Assembly (NCBI RefSeq): GCF_016859285.1
Contig: NC_053404.1
Coordinates: 14,840,605-14,904,604, forward strand
DNA: 64,000 nucleotides
From: Xiphias gladius
Taxonomy: Eukaryota; Chordata; Actinopteri; Istiophoriformes; Xiphiidae
Reading direction: 5' to 3'
The translations under genes were made by a program, and so were the position numbers. The notes beneath the pieces are model-generated. The model had not been told where the DNA came from, ran no database searches, and was given only the letters and a program-made list of their open reading frames with translations. This document shows positions 28,083-49,692 of this stretch, one piece after another (the first letter of the stretch is position 1; each line of letters opens with the position of its first letter).

Positions 28083-28507
28083 AACTATGGTCGAAGTAGC
28101 TGCTAGTACACGTTTCATTACAGCTCATCTTTACTGTATTTTTATTTAGGTATATAAACGAAAGGATTGGATACAGTTTAAGACCTTGTATTAGGCTACC
28201 TATGCAGCTATTCGGTTAAATCGGAACTAGGACACTTAAGCCCATGTAACATAAAAATAAAACAAATGGGAAAAAGATGTTTTAATTGACAATGTAAACG
28301 AGATTTTGTTTTGTCTCTCAAAAATTATTGCGATTTTCGAACACGACTCTGGTTGCGTGTTTATTTGCAAAACAAACCTGGTCACCAAAGAGTGGTAGAA
28401 AAATAAGATCAGCCATCGCTGATTCCGTGATTGACTGTGTCACCTGGAGTTTCACATTTGCAACTATCTTCTAATCGATGATCGATTTTATTTTAGTTTC
28501 ACAAAAG

Positions 28508-37221
<8,714 letters not shown>

Positions 37222-37558
37222 CACGTCTTTTCCTTTAACCTCCTCCCCTCCGTTGCTCCGTGTTGTATAAAAGATTGACAGTGATTTGGCAGCTGAAGAT
37301 CTCTGCCCAAATGTTAATGTATAGACTGAAGAGTGGAGGGTGCTGCATGGGTTGCCATCTGGTGTATCAAATGGATGGGCCATTGCTGTTTTATATTGTA
37401 CAAAAAAAAAAAATTGTGCTTGTGTGTCCTGATTCCCATCCACCTCCCAGTGGAATTCATCCATGTGGTAGACCACACCCATACAGAGTGTGATGACAAT
37501 AGTCTTATATTCATGCTGTCATTTTCTGTTTTTGTAGTTCACATTAAAAAGAATTCCT

Positions 37559-37564
37559 AATAAA
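37559..37564 (+). terminator. u2surp polyadenylation signal
   Basis: AATAAA about 340 bases after the u2surp stop codon, in CTAATAAACAAG. Only about 165 bases separate it from the tail of the convergent acad11 remnant. Confidence 0.75.
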
Positions 37565-38130
37565 CAAGTGTCATTTTTAATCAAGTATAATGTTGTGACA
37601 TTCAGAAACTGTCCTTAATTTTCATTGTGTATTTTGGTAACACTTATTTTGTTATGGCAAAAATGTGACTGACAGTCTGAGCAGGGCAATGTAATAGTAT
37701 TTGCAATTTAGTGAAGCTGGTTTGACGGTTACTTTACAGTTTGGCCTGTGGGTTCTTTCTGATCCCTCAGTTCTAAATGAGCAGTGGAGAAGAGGTGCAC
37801 CTCATCTGGTCCATCAGCAATGAGCGTCCGCACATAGAAATACTTGATGTTGAATGTGGAAATATTGGTGTCAGAAAGCAGATTTATTCAATGCTTATTC
37901 TCATGTGTGTGACACACCTGCACCTCCATAAATCTGTATAGCAGAGGTCATCCTGGCTGCTGCCACTTCGATCATAGCAGTCTTAACAAGTAGACCAGTA
38001 AAACAGCTAAAAACAAGAAACTAGCTGTGTCCCAAATCAGTATTATATATTAAATCAAAACAGGTTAAGCATATATTGTATAGTGTGGACACACTGGAAA
38101 ATGACAAAGTATCCTATCAACAGTTCCTTT

Positions 38131-38149
38131 AAAAAAAAAAAAAAAAAAC
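38131..38149. repeat. Poly-A run
   Basis: About 19 A in non-coding DNA near the 3' end of the acad11 remnant. This is simple sequence with no element recognised around it. Confidence 0.8.
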
Positions 38150-40999
38150 TTTTGATTTGAGAATGTACACTGTGCTCCCACAGTGCAATTTTACATTAAA
38201 TGAGGGAGCTGCTCACAGATGCAAATAATTCAAACTAACTGAAGATAGTGGTGAAACAACTACAAAAAAAAGTAGTGACCTTTGGAAAAACGTTTTTACT
38301 GCCTAATTTTTAGGCTAAGTTGGTGGTGGCACCCTGAAGTCACACAACGACATCTGACAGGACAAGTATTTTCTGTAGGTATACAGTATGTTGACTTCTT
38401 GTATTCTAATTGCAAAAACAGTTTGCTATAAACATTAGCATGTACTGTTTACAATTAGTATATAGTGTGGAATTAGGACACAGGATGTGATTATATCGTG
38501 AACAGATTAACAGCGTTACCAGTTTGCGAGCAGCCCGGCTGCCCACTGTATCCAGTGCATCAGCATGTAGAGTCAACAAGCGGGTCTGTTCAGTCATGAG
38601 ATGGCACCCTGCCATCCAGTGAGCAACATCGTCCTAGACACACAGATAACACACATACTTACTCATATTTATCTATAAAATCTGTCCACTAGGTGTCCAC
38701 AGCAGGAAAGAGTTCAGCATATGCTACCACAGCCCTGAAATTACAGTTGGAGGAATCTCTGGGTAGATGTTGACTCACATGTTGGTACTGGCAGCTCCAG
38801 TGCCAACTCTGCCAGGCCAACAGCACTCATACAGCGGTACAGCCTGCCAGGCCCCAGGCAACCCTGGGCAATCTCAAATCCCCTGCCCTCTCCTGGAAAT
38901 GAATGCACAGTGGGAAGGAACCCAGATACATAACAGAGACCATTACCATGAATAATCACAGAGGAGAGAAATCAGAATTATAAATTATATTTCTGTCCTT
39001 TTGACCCCATAAGGAAAGATAAGGATCATATATTTCTATGGCTTTATAGCTGTAACATGCTTCTTAAGAAGGAAACAAACACAAAGCAATACAGAGTCTT
39101 ACCAAGAATGTTGGGTATGAGGATCATACCGTGTTGGCCATGCCTAAGAAACAAATTTATAACCAAAACTTTAAAGTAATAATAAATAATACTTTTCACT
39201 TTTTTTGTTAAATCTGCAATTCCACAATAACTATTCTGACCATGTTTTTTATACTGCTCTAAAAATGACACATTTTTCAGCAACCATTGCAGGTGAGAAC
39301 TTTCAGCCCTAACTTATTTCACTCTCTTTGGAAAGCGGTTGGGTGTGTGTTATTTAACACTGCTGAGGCAACAATGAATGACAAAGTGTATTACACATCT
39401 TGGGTGTGTGTTTTTTGTTAGTTTTTCCATTATCATCCTAAACGCTTTTAACGGATAAAGATCAGTGCCAACAACCTGTCAGCCACAACATTTAACTGAC
39501 AAGCATCTAGAAGATTAAATTGATACATTTTTCTGCCTTGTGATACAAACTTCAAACTGAAACACTAGGCAGTGTTATTAAAATCCAAGGGCATGCTAGG
39601 AAGTACACCCTGTCCCTAAGCAAAGTCCATTTCCATTATAATAGTAGCACAGAGGAAGTTTAGTGGGAGAAATAGCCTCCTAAGTAAAGTGGAAAGATAA
39701 ACAAACACGCACAGAATCATTTAAATATCAAAAAAATTATATAAAAACCAGAGGAGGACTTCTTTGGTAGAATTGGAATATTGCTTACATAAATCCTGGA
39801 AGGATAAAACCTGTGGTTAAAGTCAAGACATTAGAAGCCTGAACTCCTGCACAAATACAAGAAGAATCTTTCTTACAATCCCAAACACCAGAGGAAACAA
39901 ACATGCAAATATTCTTCACCACATGACTGTTCTACTGATCTGCTGCTAACATCCTGAGAACTGCTCCTGCAAATCACAATGGCCACTTTGCATTGGGGAT
40001 TGCCAGTACCTGCAGAGAACAGTCAGAAATTGTGTGATTCATTTGTATACATGTCTTGTTGCTCTCCAGTAGTATAAAAAACACCGGGACAACCAACTTT
40101 TCACAGCATGACAGTCTGTCCTTTCCATGACCAGAGTTTAGTCAGAAACTGACTGGGAAGTGCCAAACATGGATGGAGGTAGTGACAGATTGATGGGAGA
40201 GAGTGGCCAGCCGAGGCAGCCACAAGTTGATTCACATTTTGGAGTTGGATTCTTTTACAAATAGTAACTTTCAGTTTGTCGTTAAGAAGATCTTGTTTGT
40301 TGGAAAAATTAACTTGAGTAATTTCTGGAAAAAATATTCTTTTATGGCTGCAAAAACATATAAACACTGTACAAAACTCCCACTGCAGGCCAATGTCAGA
40401 TAGGAATTGTATAAATCAGTTTTACATGGTATTACACAAAGAAGATAAAGTGGAAAAGAGGTGTAAAATATCTGATAACCAGATAGCTGCAGCGCACAGA
40501 GTAACACTGGCCAAATGCAGAATACTTTGGAATTTCCCTGGTTGGGAGTTCACTTTCAGACTAGACAGACATGACAAACAGAAGAACAGTTTTCCTTATG
40601 GCCTCGGATCCCGAAGGCAGTCAGAGTGACCAATGATCTGCCTTCCTGTTTTAATTTCTGGAAAAACTGTCCCCTAAGGACAGGACATATGGCCACCAGA
40701 CAGCTACAAACTCAACATCAGTTCTCTTTGAATACTCACAGAATGAGAATCACAACATTTGAACAAGTGAACACTTAAAAACACTTAAAAGAACTTCCTG
40801 AGAACATAAAATCCAAATGTTTTATGTTGTTGAATCTTTGGAAAACGTTTGTGTCAAGTATGATGTACTATGAAAACCGATACCTTTTTACTTTGACAAA
40901 AAATGTTTGACTTTCAAAGAATTTTATGGAATCATGCTTGTTTTTTTTCAGATTAAAAGTATCTAAAATTGAATAGTTCATTCCACAGGATCTTCGCTA

Positions 41000-41272
41000 G
41001 TGTGAGTGAGGCTGGTAAACAATGACATAACATTCCAGCACACACACACACACACGCACACACGCACTTCTATTGAGAGCTACGTGGTGAAGAGTGTGTC
41101 AGCAGTGAAGGGAGTGGGGCAAGTTGAGGCAAAGAGATTCAGTCAGTCAGTCATTTCAGTGCTGCAGTGCATGCAACTTTTCTACTCAGGATTCATCACA
41201 ACTGTTTGTGTGCGATAAAAAAAGGATTAATATCCTCAACTTCACAAATCTCACTAAAGGAACAGACACAAG
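41000..41272 (+). other. Possible 5' untranslated exon of ackr4
   Basis: A moderately GC-richer block after a CA microsatellite (41040-41069) ends at ACACAAG followed by a strong donor GTAAGA (41273-41278). The ackr4 coding exon is preceded by a canonical acceptor at 43291-43296, so a spliced 5' UTR exon is expected upstream. This is the best donor I see in the preceding interval. Its 5' limit is a guess. Confidence 0.35.
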
Positions 41273-43106
41273 GTAAGAAAATATTTAAAAAATTTAAGAC
41301 TTTACTCAATATTTTGTTCACTTTAGACAGTCAAAGTCCTGGATATTTTATGACTTTATTATAACCATGGTGAGATGATGATAACAGCTAAATTTACCCT
41401 GTTGAATTAGATTTGCTCATTTGTGTTAGTCTCCTTAATGTTTTGTAAAAAGTTTGTTTTCTGATCAGTAACACAGCCAAAGTACATCATTATTACTATA
41501 AGCACTATTAATTTAGATTATACCTCAGCTGCCAAAAGAAATGCCACTTTGATTGTGATTTTGCTTAGATCTTGTTAACCTTTTTTGATAAAACAAATTA
41601 AATAAACAATCTATCATCCAAATTTAAAGAAAAATGTCACCCCACTACTAAAATCTACTACATCTAAACTGACTGAAAGGGGCTTTCAATACATAAAATA
41701 ACTCTTTCAGCTAAATATATCATTACTATATTTTTCCAGTGTTGTTAAAGGTTTGTTTACATCTGTATTGTTTGTACATGAAGCAGTGAAATAGGGCTGT
41801 ATTTCCAATTATCATCACTTAACAAACCAACCAATTTTAAATCAGTATATTTAACTACTAAATCACACATCCAAATTTATTTTCATTTATGTGGTCAAAC
41901 AATGAATTCGGCCTTCTTTCTTTATTTAATTTGACCGAATAACCCAAATAAACACTATCAAAACATAAAGACTTCTATTAACCTATTATGCCCCCCTTAT
42001 ATGAAGCACAGCTGTTGACAGCAGTGGAATTCTAGAAAAAATTATGTATTCTAATGAACATCTGCTTCAGAAATCCTGCTCCTCCCATTCGGGAGATCGT
42101 GGCTCATTATATAACAAATCTGAAAAATTTTCATAAAATAACTGTTTCCCATCTTAGTACCAAGTATAATTTGCCAAAATGTTTCTGAGATGCAAAATAT
42201 TTTTTGCATAACATCTTGGTTTTCGGCCACGAATGATATCGTCAGTCAAGTAATGTGTTTTGCAGTTTCCTAAATTCCATTTGTTTGTGAATTGGATAGA
42301 ATAAAAAATATATGAAAGTAATATCTACATGAACAAAGGGTAATTATTAATTTCAACTCAGTTTGATCATGGTGTTCCTAAAGGGATTGTTAAGATATTT
42401 TTCCAATGAGAATTATTGTTTTTGATCAGAAACAGTAGGAGTCAACATGCTCACATACACAGAGTTCTGTATTTAAAAGTCCTCAGTAGACACGAAATCT
42501 GCATCTGGAATGAAGAACTGCGGAGGGGATGTTTACAACATATTGAGTCTGGATGAAAGTCTCACTTCAATGGGGCATCCTGTTGAACCAGCACATACAG
42601 TAAAAGCAACAGCCTGGATTTGAACCTAGCAAGAGACCTTTGTTTCACTTGTGTGTCATCCTCATCTCTCCCTCCACATATTTACTGTCATTCTTGACTT
42701 AACTGTCTCCTACAGGCTAAATGCCATTAATTATTAAAAGAAAGAAAAGAAATTGGAGTTGTATACATGAGCCACTGTGTTCAGTGATCAGATAAGGTAA
42801 ACTGCAAATAAGGTAAACCAAAAGCTGCCATTTCTGAAGTCTGCAGATCGCTCATTAACCAACAGAATGCAAACTAACTGAATTCAAAAGGTGATTAGAG
42901 GTTCTGCAAGTCTCTTGTCTGCTTTTTTCCCTCAGAGCTGTGTTCATTAGGGTTATTCACACCCACACAAACAGACAGACAGGGCTTAGGCCATTAGGGA
43001 AATCATGCATGAGAGATTCCTTTGACTTAGAATACAGAAATAATTCCTCTTTCCTGTTTCCAAGGTAAAGGAGCTCATGGTTTAGACTGTTCTTTTTCTG
43101 CTAGAA

Positions 43107-43141
43107 AAAAAAACAAAAAAACAAAAAACAAAACAAAACAC
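43107..43141. repeat. A-rich AAAAC simple repeat
   Basis: A run of A blocks separated by single C (AAAACAAAACAAAAC type), about 160 bases before the ackr4 coding exon. This is simple sequence only. Confidence 0.8.
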
Positions 43142-43303
43142 AGAAATTACACTTTTATGCAATTGATTAATTATATAGTCCATAGTGTGTATCACAACAT
43201 CAGCAATCAAAAAAGGGTTAAGTGAAATGTTTTCCCATTTGAAAATAATAATTTAAAAAAAATCTTCCCTAAACTCTACTCTTTTTTTCTATACAGCAAA
43301 AAA

Positions 43304-44410
43304 ATGGAAGATTTCGATTATCAGGACTCCAGCTTAAATGACAGTTACGATTACAATTACGAACATAGTGTCTGTGACAAAGAGGAAGTGCGCTCTTTTG
43401 CCAGTGTCTTCCTCCCAGTCATCTATGCCCTGGCTCTAGTGGTTGGTCTGGCTGGGAATACCCTGGTAGTGGTGGTCTACGCATCACGGTTGCGACTAAG
43501 AACACTGACCGATGTGTGCATCCTTAACCTTGCCATTTCGGATCTTTTGCTTCTCTCCACCCTGCCCTTCTGGGCGGCTGATGCCATCCATGGCTGGAAG
43601 TTGGGTTCGGCAGCCTGCAAGCTCACCTCCTTCCTCTACAGTACCAACTTCAGCTGCGGCATGCTGCTCCTGGTGTGTATCAGTGTGGATCGCTACCGTG
43701 CTGTAGCTCAAACTCCAACAAGCAGGACTGGAACAGGTGCTCGGGTACGGAGACAATGGCTCCTCGTGTGTGTGGTGTTGTGGGCTGTAGCCAGCTTTCT
43801 TGGCCTTCCCGAACTCATCTTCTCCACAGTGAAACACGCACATAACAGGATGGCCTGTGTAGCCGTCTACCCACTCAGCATGGCCCGACCTGCAAAAGCT
43901 GCCCTGGAGCTGCTGGAAGTAACCCTTAGATTCTTGCTACCTTTCTTGGTCATGGTGGTGTGCTACTGCTGGATAGGACGGGCACTGAGCTGGGCAGCTG
44001 GGGTGCGGAGATACCGGAAGTGGCGCGCCCTACGAGTCCTGCTGGCTGTGGTGGCCATATTCCTGCTCACCCAGCTGCCCTACAACGTGGTCAAGCTGTG
44101 CCGAGCAATGGATGTCATGTACATCCTTGTAACCGACTGTGATGTCAGCAAAGGCCTGGATCGCGCTCTTCAAGTGACAGAGAGCCTGGCATTGACCCAT
44201 GCTTGCATTAACCCTGTCCTCTATGCCTTCATCGGATCCTCTTTCAGGGGACACGTCCTCAAGGTTGCCAAACACCTTGGAATGCGACTTAAGAGACGGC
44301 CAAGACACGTCAATGAGGAGCCGGCAGTGGAGATTTCACTCAACGCATGCACTCAAACGCAATTCCACACTGATTCAGAAGACCGAGACACAAGCACCTT
44401 TACTATTTAA
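43304..44410 (+). CDS. ackr4: Atypical chemokine receptor 4
   Basis: Seven-transmembrane scavenger receptor that takes up homeostatic chemokines (CCL19, CCL21 and CCL25 in mammals) without G-protein signalling. Single coding exon, 368 aa (human 350). The N-terminus is rich in Tyr and acidic residues (MEDFDYQDSSLNDSYDYNYE), as used for chemokine binding. C24 and C279, and C105 and C185, are placed for the usual two disulfides. The helix 1 motif is GLAGNTLVVVVY; helix 3 ends with DRYRAV (129-134) rather than the DRYLAIV of signalling receptors. Helix 6 has LTQLPYNVVKLCRAMD and helix 7 HACINPVLY (299-307). The C-terminus ends TSTFTI, close to human TSTFSI. A splice acceptor (TATACAG, ending 43296) lies 7 bases before the ATG. 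The gene sits antisense inside an acad11 intron, as in human. Whether it is the a or b fish copy is unresolved. Confidence 0.95.
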   Translation: MEDFDYQDSSLNDSYDYNYEHSVCDKEEVRSFASVFLPVIYALALVVGLAGNTLVVVVYASRLRLRTLTDVCILNLAISDLLLLSTLPFWAADAIHGWKLGSAACKLTSFLYSTNFSCGMLLLVCISVDRYRAVAQTPTSRTGTGARVRRQWLLVCVVLWAVASFLGLPELIFSTVKHAHNRMACVAVYPLSMARPAKAALELLEVTLRFLLPFLVMVVCYCWIGRALSWAAGVRRYRKWRALRVLLAVVAIFLLTQLPYNVVKLCRAMDVMYILVTDCDVSKGLDRALQVTESLALTHACINPVLYAFIGSSFRGHVLKVAKHLGMRLKRRPRHVNEEPAVEISLNACTQTQFHTDSEDRDTSTFTI

Positions 44411-44524
44411 GACTAAAAACATATCTATTTTCTTGTAAGCACCTATACAAAATTGTCTATCTATATATATATTTCCACATCTTTATTATCATAAAAAGGC
44501 ATAGCATCAATAACCATAAATGTT

Positions 44525-44745
44525 ACCCCACTCAAAGCGCTTTACACTACATGCCGAATTAAACCATTCATATATCGCATTCACACACATACTCACACAT
44601 ACTGATGGCAGAGCCATCAGGGGCAATCTTGGGTTCAGGATCTTAACCCAAGGACTCTTTGTCAGGCGGACTGGAGGAGCCAGGGATCAAACCACCTTCC
44701 CCCCGTTAGTAGACGAACCGCTCCACCTCCTGAGCCACAGCCGTC
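44525..44745 (-). repeat. SINE-like interspersed repeat, copy 2
   Basis: On the reverse strand it reads GGTGGTTTGATCCCTGGCTC, then AGAGTCCTTGGG, GATGGCTCTGCCATC, TGTGTGTGAATG and TAAAGCGCTTTGAGTGG. These are the same ordered blocks as the copy at 8262-8480. It lies inside the predicted ackr4 3' UTR, antisense to it. Confidence 0.65.
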
Positions 44746-44830
44746 TTAATTCTTAGTGTAATAAATATATATGCACAGTGACTTTATATGCACTAAGCAA
44801 AGTATTTTGTATAAATGATGTATTTTGTTA

Positions 44831-44836
44831 AATAAA
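44831..44836 (+). terminator. ackr4 polyadenylation signal
   Basis: AATAAA about 420 bases after the ackr4 stop codon. The implied 3' UTR would include the inverted SINE-like repeat at 44525-44745. Confidence 0.65.
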
Positions 44837-46143
44837 GCAAATATTTTCACGGACATGCATCAAACAGCGTTTGTTGCAATTAAATGCAGCTGAAACTCAA
44901 GATTTTCCAAGTACTACTCTGGTTCATCAAGACAAAACCAATTATACATTGCAGTCTCCGCTGCATCTGCATCTCATTTTATTACATCAAGTGGCTTTGG
45001 GTTTGGCTGAGGGATGGCTTGATTGCACAGTGGGCAACCCATTAAGTCAAAAAAGATTTGGCAGACAAAGACAGAATGGCAAACAATAGGAAGGACCCCT
45101 CCATACCGTCAAAGTATGAAACAACAAAGTGCCGTGCTTCTTGAAGGAGCTTCAAGTGTGAATGGTCTTTTTAATCCAATCATCTTTTTCTTTTTTTTAA
45201 TGTCAATAATATGAGCTTGAAAGACTAATTGTTTTGCAGCGTAATGCATCCAAAGATCTGTGTAGTGACATAATATTTTTGTGGTATGTAACTAAAAATT
45301 GTGACTTTCATCTTTTCCCCTTTGAAATTACTCAATGCCATCATATAACATTACGCTAAAACTAATCCTAATACAGCATTTCAAATCTAGCCTCAGAGTC
45401 TTGGCCACAGTCCAAGAGGTAACAGTGCAATATTCAAACTTGATTACACTACTATAGCTATAACAGAGAGGTTTCGGATTAATTTGGTTAGACCGGTTTA
45501 TAAAGACCTCTAGACACAACACAATATCATTGTTTGCCATTCTTCCATTTGTATTCAGCTTTTTTCTCTCAGCTTTGGACAAAAGCATAAGTCAAATGAA
45601 TGAAATCTGCAGTACCTGTTAGGCGTCCTCTTTCCACTGTAATGCCTTACAGCTTGGATCTGTGGGAGCTGGACACTACAATACACAAAATAGGTCTGTC
45701 TGACTAGAGAGACAAAAGTTTAGGCTAAGATCTTAATAGTCTCCAAGCAGAGGGATGATCGGGTACCGGTAATAAAAGTATTAAGTTGCATGTCACAAGA
45801 CTAAATAAGAAACACAGATGTTCTACATCTTGTGTGACCCTCACTTATTTGTGTATCAACTTGCCATTATTAAACTCTGCATTTACTGTCTGCATTTCAT
45901 TTGAATTCATTTTGGTATGGCCAAGATGTACATCATGCTTTTCTTAAACAGTAAATGATCAAGTATTCATTGGCAGGCAGTACATGGCTCAACATTGAAC
46001 TATAACATCAAATCATGATGTTTTACTTGATTTTAACTTAGCCTGACGAAAGCCAAAAGTGTAATGACTAGTATGATGATTCCATTCCAATAGCAACTAC
46101 TAATAATGTTAAACATGTTTACATCGTCTGTGCTTCAGTATCA

Positions 46144-46151
46144 GTGTGCGT

Positions 46152-46185
<34 letters not shown>
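46144..46185. repeat. GT microsatellite
   Basis: About 20 GT units with one interruption, in the large intron of the acad11 remnant downstream of ackr4. Confidence 0.9.
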
Positions 46186-48812
46186 CAATACAAACGCCTA
46201 TGGCTTAAAGATAAAAGATTGAAAGTCTGGGAACAATTTGAGTATATCATCATGGGACAGTCTTGTAGCTTCCAGACCACAGAGCTGCACTGGGAACATC
46301 AATAAACCCTCTCATCTCGCTGCTCAGAGTTTGCCACAAGAAAAAAGAAAAGCAAAGAAAAAAACTGCATCATTCTTTAGAGCAGTTGGATTATAGGCAA
46401 CATTTTTCTTTTCAGTAGATAAACTTGCTGGAAATATAGGCCTAAATTAAGGAAGGTTATTTCATGAAAAGTAGCAGTCATTCAGAGAGAGTTACTACAA
46501 CCTAATGCGGGAACTGCTGTGTAATTATCATAATGAAATACAGCACAGAAACCACAGATTTCTGTTTCTCTGTGTGAGAACCTACTGTACAAATATAAAC
46601 AAATCCACAGATCCTCCTTTAGGGGACACTTTGTGAGGGTTGCCATGTGCCTTGGACAGCGTATTGGGAAACAACAGTAACGTAATTTCAATAATAAAAC
46701 ATTGTCTAGTTTTAGTTTCCCTTTGTTTTGTAATTGAAGCTGGATTGAGTGTCTTGACAACATGACTCACTGCAAAAGCACCACACCATCCAATTTCCAC
46801 TCTGGAAGAATATGGTTTGACACAAAGGCAATCACGGGTCACATTAAGTATGAAAGGGCCATCAACACATCAGCATTTTTTTCCCTAACAGAGATATATT
46901 CATGCTGGCAGACACTATTCACATAACTGTAGAAGATTTTTTTCTACTGATTTAAATTTTAAACATCCAGAAAAGAGAGAATCATTCAGAAGAGACTAAG
47001 TATGGACCTAAAGTATGACAGACAGACCGTGCACTTCATGAAGACATTCATTTTAGAATGGAAATTCTATTAATTTTTCAGCACACCACAGCAGTGTACG
47101 TTTTCAATGACAAGAAGAAATTCTGTTTTCCATTAGACTGGGAGTTAATACCTCAGACCACATCTGTTTCAGAGGAAACACGAGGAATCTTTTTCAAGTC
47201 ACAGTGACGGGAGAGTTGCACGATAAACATGTAAGAAGACTACCATGAGCTTTAAATATTTAAGCAATAGCTGTCAATTTAATCCTAAATATTTAAGGCT
47301 TAATTTTACAATGGTGACTTTACTTGTGAATTTGCAGAGTGCTCCTCGACATCAAATTGTGTTGTTTGGTCATTTTAACAGGATAGTATGAACCAGAATA
47401 ACTCATAGAGCCAGTCAGAGGTCTCAGAGACTCAAACGACTCACATGTTAGTTGTAATGTCCAGGGAACAAACACATTGAATTTGTGAACACAATCAATT
47501 CAGTGAAGTATCAAAGGTCGGATGATCTATAGATTTATGGATACATTTACATTTATTTTTAAGGGCATTTCGCTGTCTTTTTCCTCTTGAATCACTTACA
47601 ATACTCATCAGTTAGAGGCAAAATGTCAACTGTACACTTACCTCTGTATTGCTTTGTTACATCATCTTGAATACATACTATAAACCCATCTCTTTCTGAA
47701 AAAAGCTCTTGAGTACGTAAAGAACTATACCCTTCTCAGTTTTACTTTTTAAAAATATTCTTTGGTTTAAGGGGACTTGCCACACAAAATACTTTAAAGC
47801 AAACGGAACAAGGCATACATAAAATGACTTGTCATTGTTTACTAAGTCTAAGATCTCTAACTGAATGTTTGGATCTAAATGGACCAGAAAAAACTTTTCA
47901 GTGTTCTTGGTTGTGTAAAGTATGTTTTTTCCCCCTGATATAACGAATAGAAATAGAAACAGACATACCAGTGATCCACCATTTCTTGCCATTTATGACG
48001 TAGTGGTCGGCATCCCTATGAAGAGTGTACTCCATTTTGGTTGCATCACTGGAAGCCACATCATGCTCTGGGGATCACAGGTTAAAACTCATCTTAAAAC
48101 TCACAAAATATAAATTTCATACCAAATAACATATAAGAAGAAATGAGACTCAGTCTCTAACAATTTGTAGTCCCCCGTCTATGCTTTATGTTCTTTCTTT
48201 TCCAAAATTCTGAATCCCTGCTTATACAACACGAAGAGTGGTTAATTTGAATAGAGCACTCACACCATTTTTATACTCTAACTGTACAGCAGATGACTCC
48301 TCATTAAGCACAAGATGAAGGTTCCTGTTCCTTCCCATCTAGTGTAGTAAAATCGACCAAACTGCACACACAAAAACATGCCCAAAACACTGCTAACCAC
48401 CATCTGTGTTTTTGAGAACCATGGGGAGGTTCACACCCACTGGAATAAATGCTGGCATGCTGCTAGTTCCAAGCAGTCTGGAAACCAAATTGGAGAGAAA
48501 CAGGGAGAAATTACTCATAATGAGCTAGTGTTTGCTGTTTGAATTTTCAAACAAACCTTTTACACAGCTGGTAGCAACCGTGCCGTGTGTAACATGGCTA
48601 TTTTAGGACATCATCACTGAAACATTAAAAATATTTAAAAAATGTATATATATTTTGAGGACCCACCCTAAGTTACCTAGTAACTGCTAAAGTAAAATAT
48701 TTAATTTTCTTAAATTATACTTGGACTTACACTTTCATCACCCATATGTCTACTGACTCTAGGGTTTCAGTAGGTGCTTTCTTGTGTATGATTTAATAAA
48801 CTTTTATCCATT

Positions 48813-48831
48813 AAAAAAAAAAAAAAAAAAA
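48813..48831. repeat. Poly-A run
   Basis: About 19 A just upstream of the LINE remnant. It may or may not belong to an inserted element. Confidence 0.7.
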
Positions 48832-48919
48832 CTTGTCCCTAGGATGTACCACAGCACTTAGTTTGGTCTGCTAAGGGTAACAAATGACTCACTGTTGTCC
48901 GTAGATGCTGGAAACTGTT

Positions 48920-49692
48920 CCTTTTTAATTCTATTGGACCTTTCTGCTACCTCTGATTACTATCAGTTCTGAAATGTCCCTACTGATACAGCCAGTTCTC
49001 TGAGGTCTCTGTCCTCAAATCTCAGTTCACATGCCAGAAATCAAAGTATCATCTTTGACTCTGCGTTGAAGTTTGACAAAGAAATTCTGTCATTACTTCT
49101 TTCTGGCAGTAGCTTTTCCCACAAAAGGTTGAAAGCAAAAATAAAACCCTTTCTTTCGTTGGAAATCAGAAGAAAGTTTAACATACTTTTATTATCTCAC
49201 ATCCCGACTACTGCAACCCCCTTTACGTCTGGTAAGTCAATCTTCCTTGTCTAAAAGTGATTTTGAGATAATCTTATTTGTTTTTTCTTCTCTGCATGGT
49301 TTAGCACCAGCCTATATCGCCAGTCTCTTCAGCCCATATTCTATATCCAAGACCCCTCAGATTCTCTGAACAGTTACTTCTCTATGTTCCTCATTGCCAA
49401 TCAAAATCCAAATGTCACCAAGCTTTGACCTTACTGTTACACTGTTACTTCCCCATTTATCACCACTCTTAAATCATGGCTTAAGTACCACGTTTATAAA
49501 ACTGCCTTTGAATCCCCTTAAATTTTATTGTCATGATAAAATTGTTTTAAATGTATCTGATACGGTTATTTATCTATTTACTTTAGTTTTATTTTAATTA
49601 TTTAGCTGTATCAAAATTTTTCTTTGTAAAGCCCTTTGGTCAACTAATGATGTCTTTAAATGTGCTCTATAAAAACAAATTTAACTTGACTT
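48920..49692 (+). mobile_element. L2-type LINE 3' end remnant
   Basis: A broken forward-strand reverse-transcriptase C-terminal region. Pieces readable with frameshifts include a stretch like IIFDSALKFDKEI (about 49043-49084), SFSHKRLKAKIKPFLSLE, a degraded LDYCN motif (about 49200-49220), then HGLAPAYIASLFSPY (about 49297-49341). It ends with the CTTTGTAAAGCCCTTTGG and GTGCTCTATAAAAACAAAT tail typical of this teleost family. Non-functional. It lies in the acad11 intron after exon 12, antisense to acad11. Confidence 0.7.

Larger units (their letters stand above)
27459..28507. promoter_or_regulatory. Divergent promoter interval, pcolce2 (-) and u2surp (+)
   Basis: About 1.05 kb separates the two start codons, which are transcribed away from each other. 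The left half is GC-rich with the poly-A tract; the right half is AT-rich. A CTCF-like motif sits at 28069-28082. No convincing coding exon is seen; the open frames here (27505-27759, 27838-28059) have no recognisable homology. Confidence 0.55.

Noticed and set aside
27459-28507. PAQR9 expected from human gene order between PCOLCE2 and U2SURP
   Set aside because: No multi-pass membrane frame of suitable length exists in this 1-kb interval on either strand.
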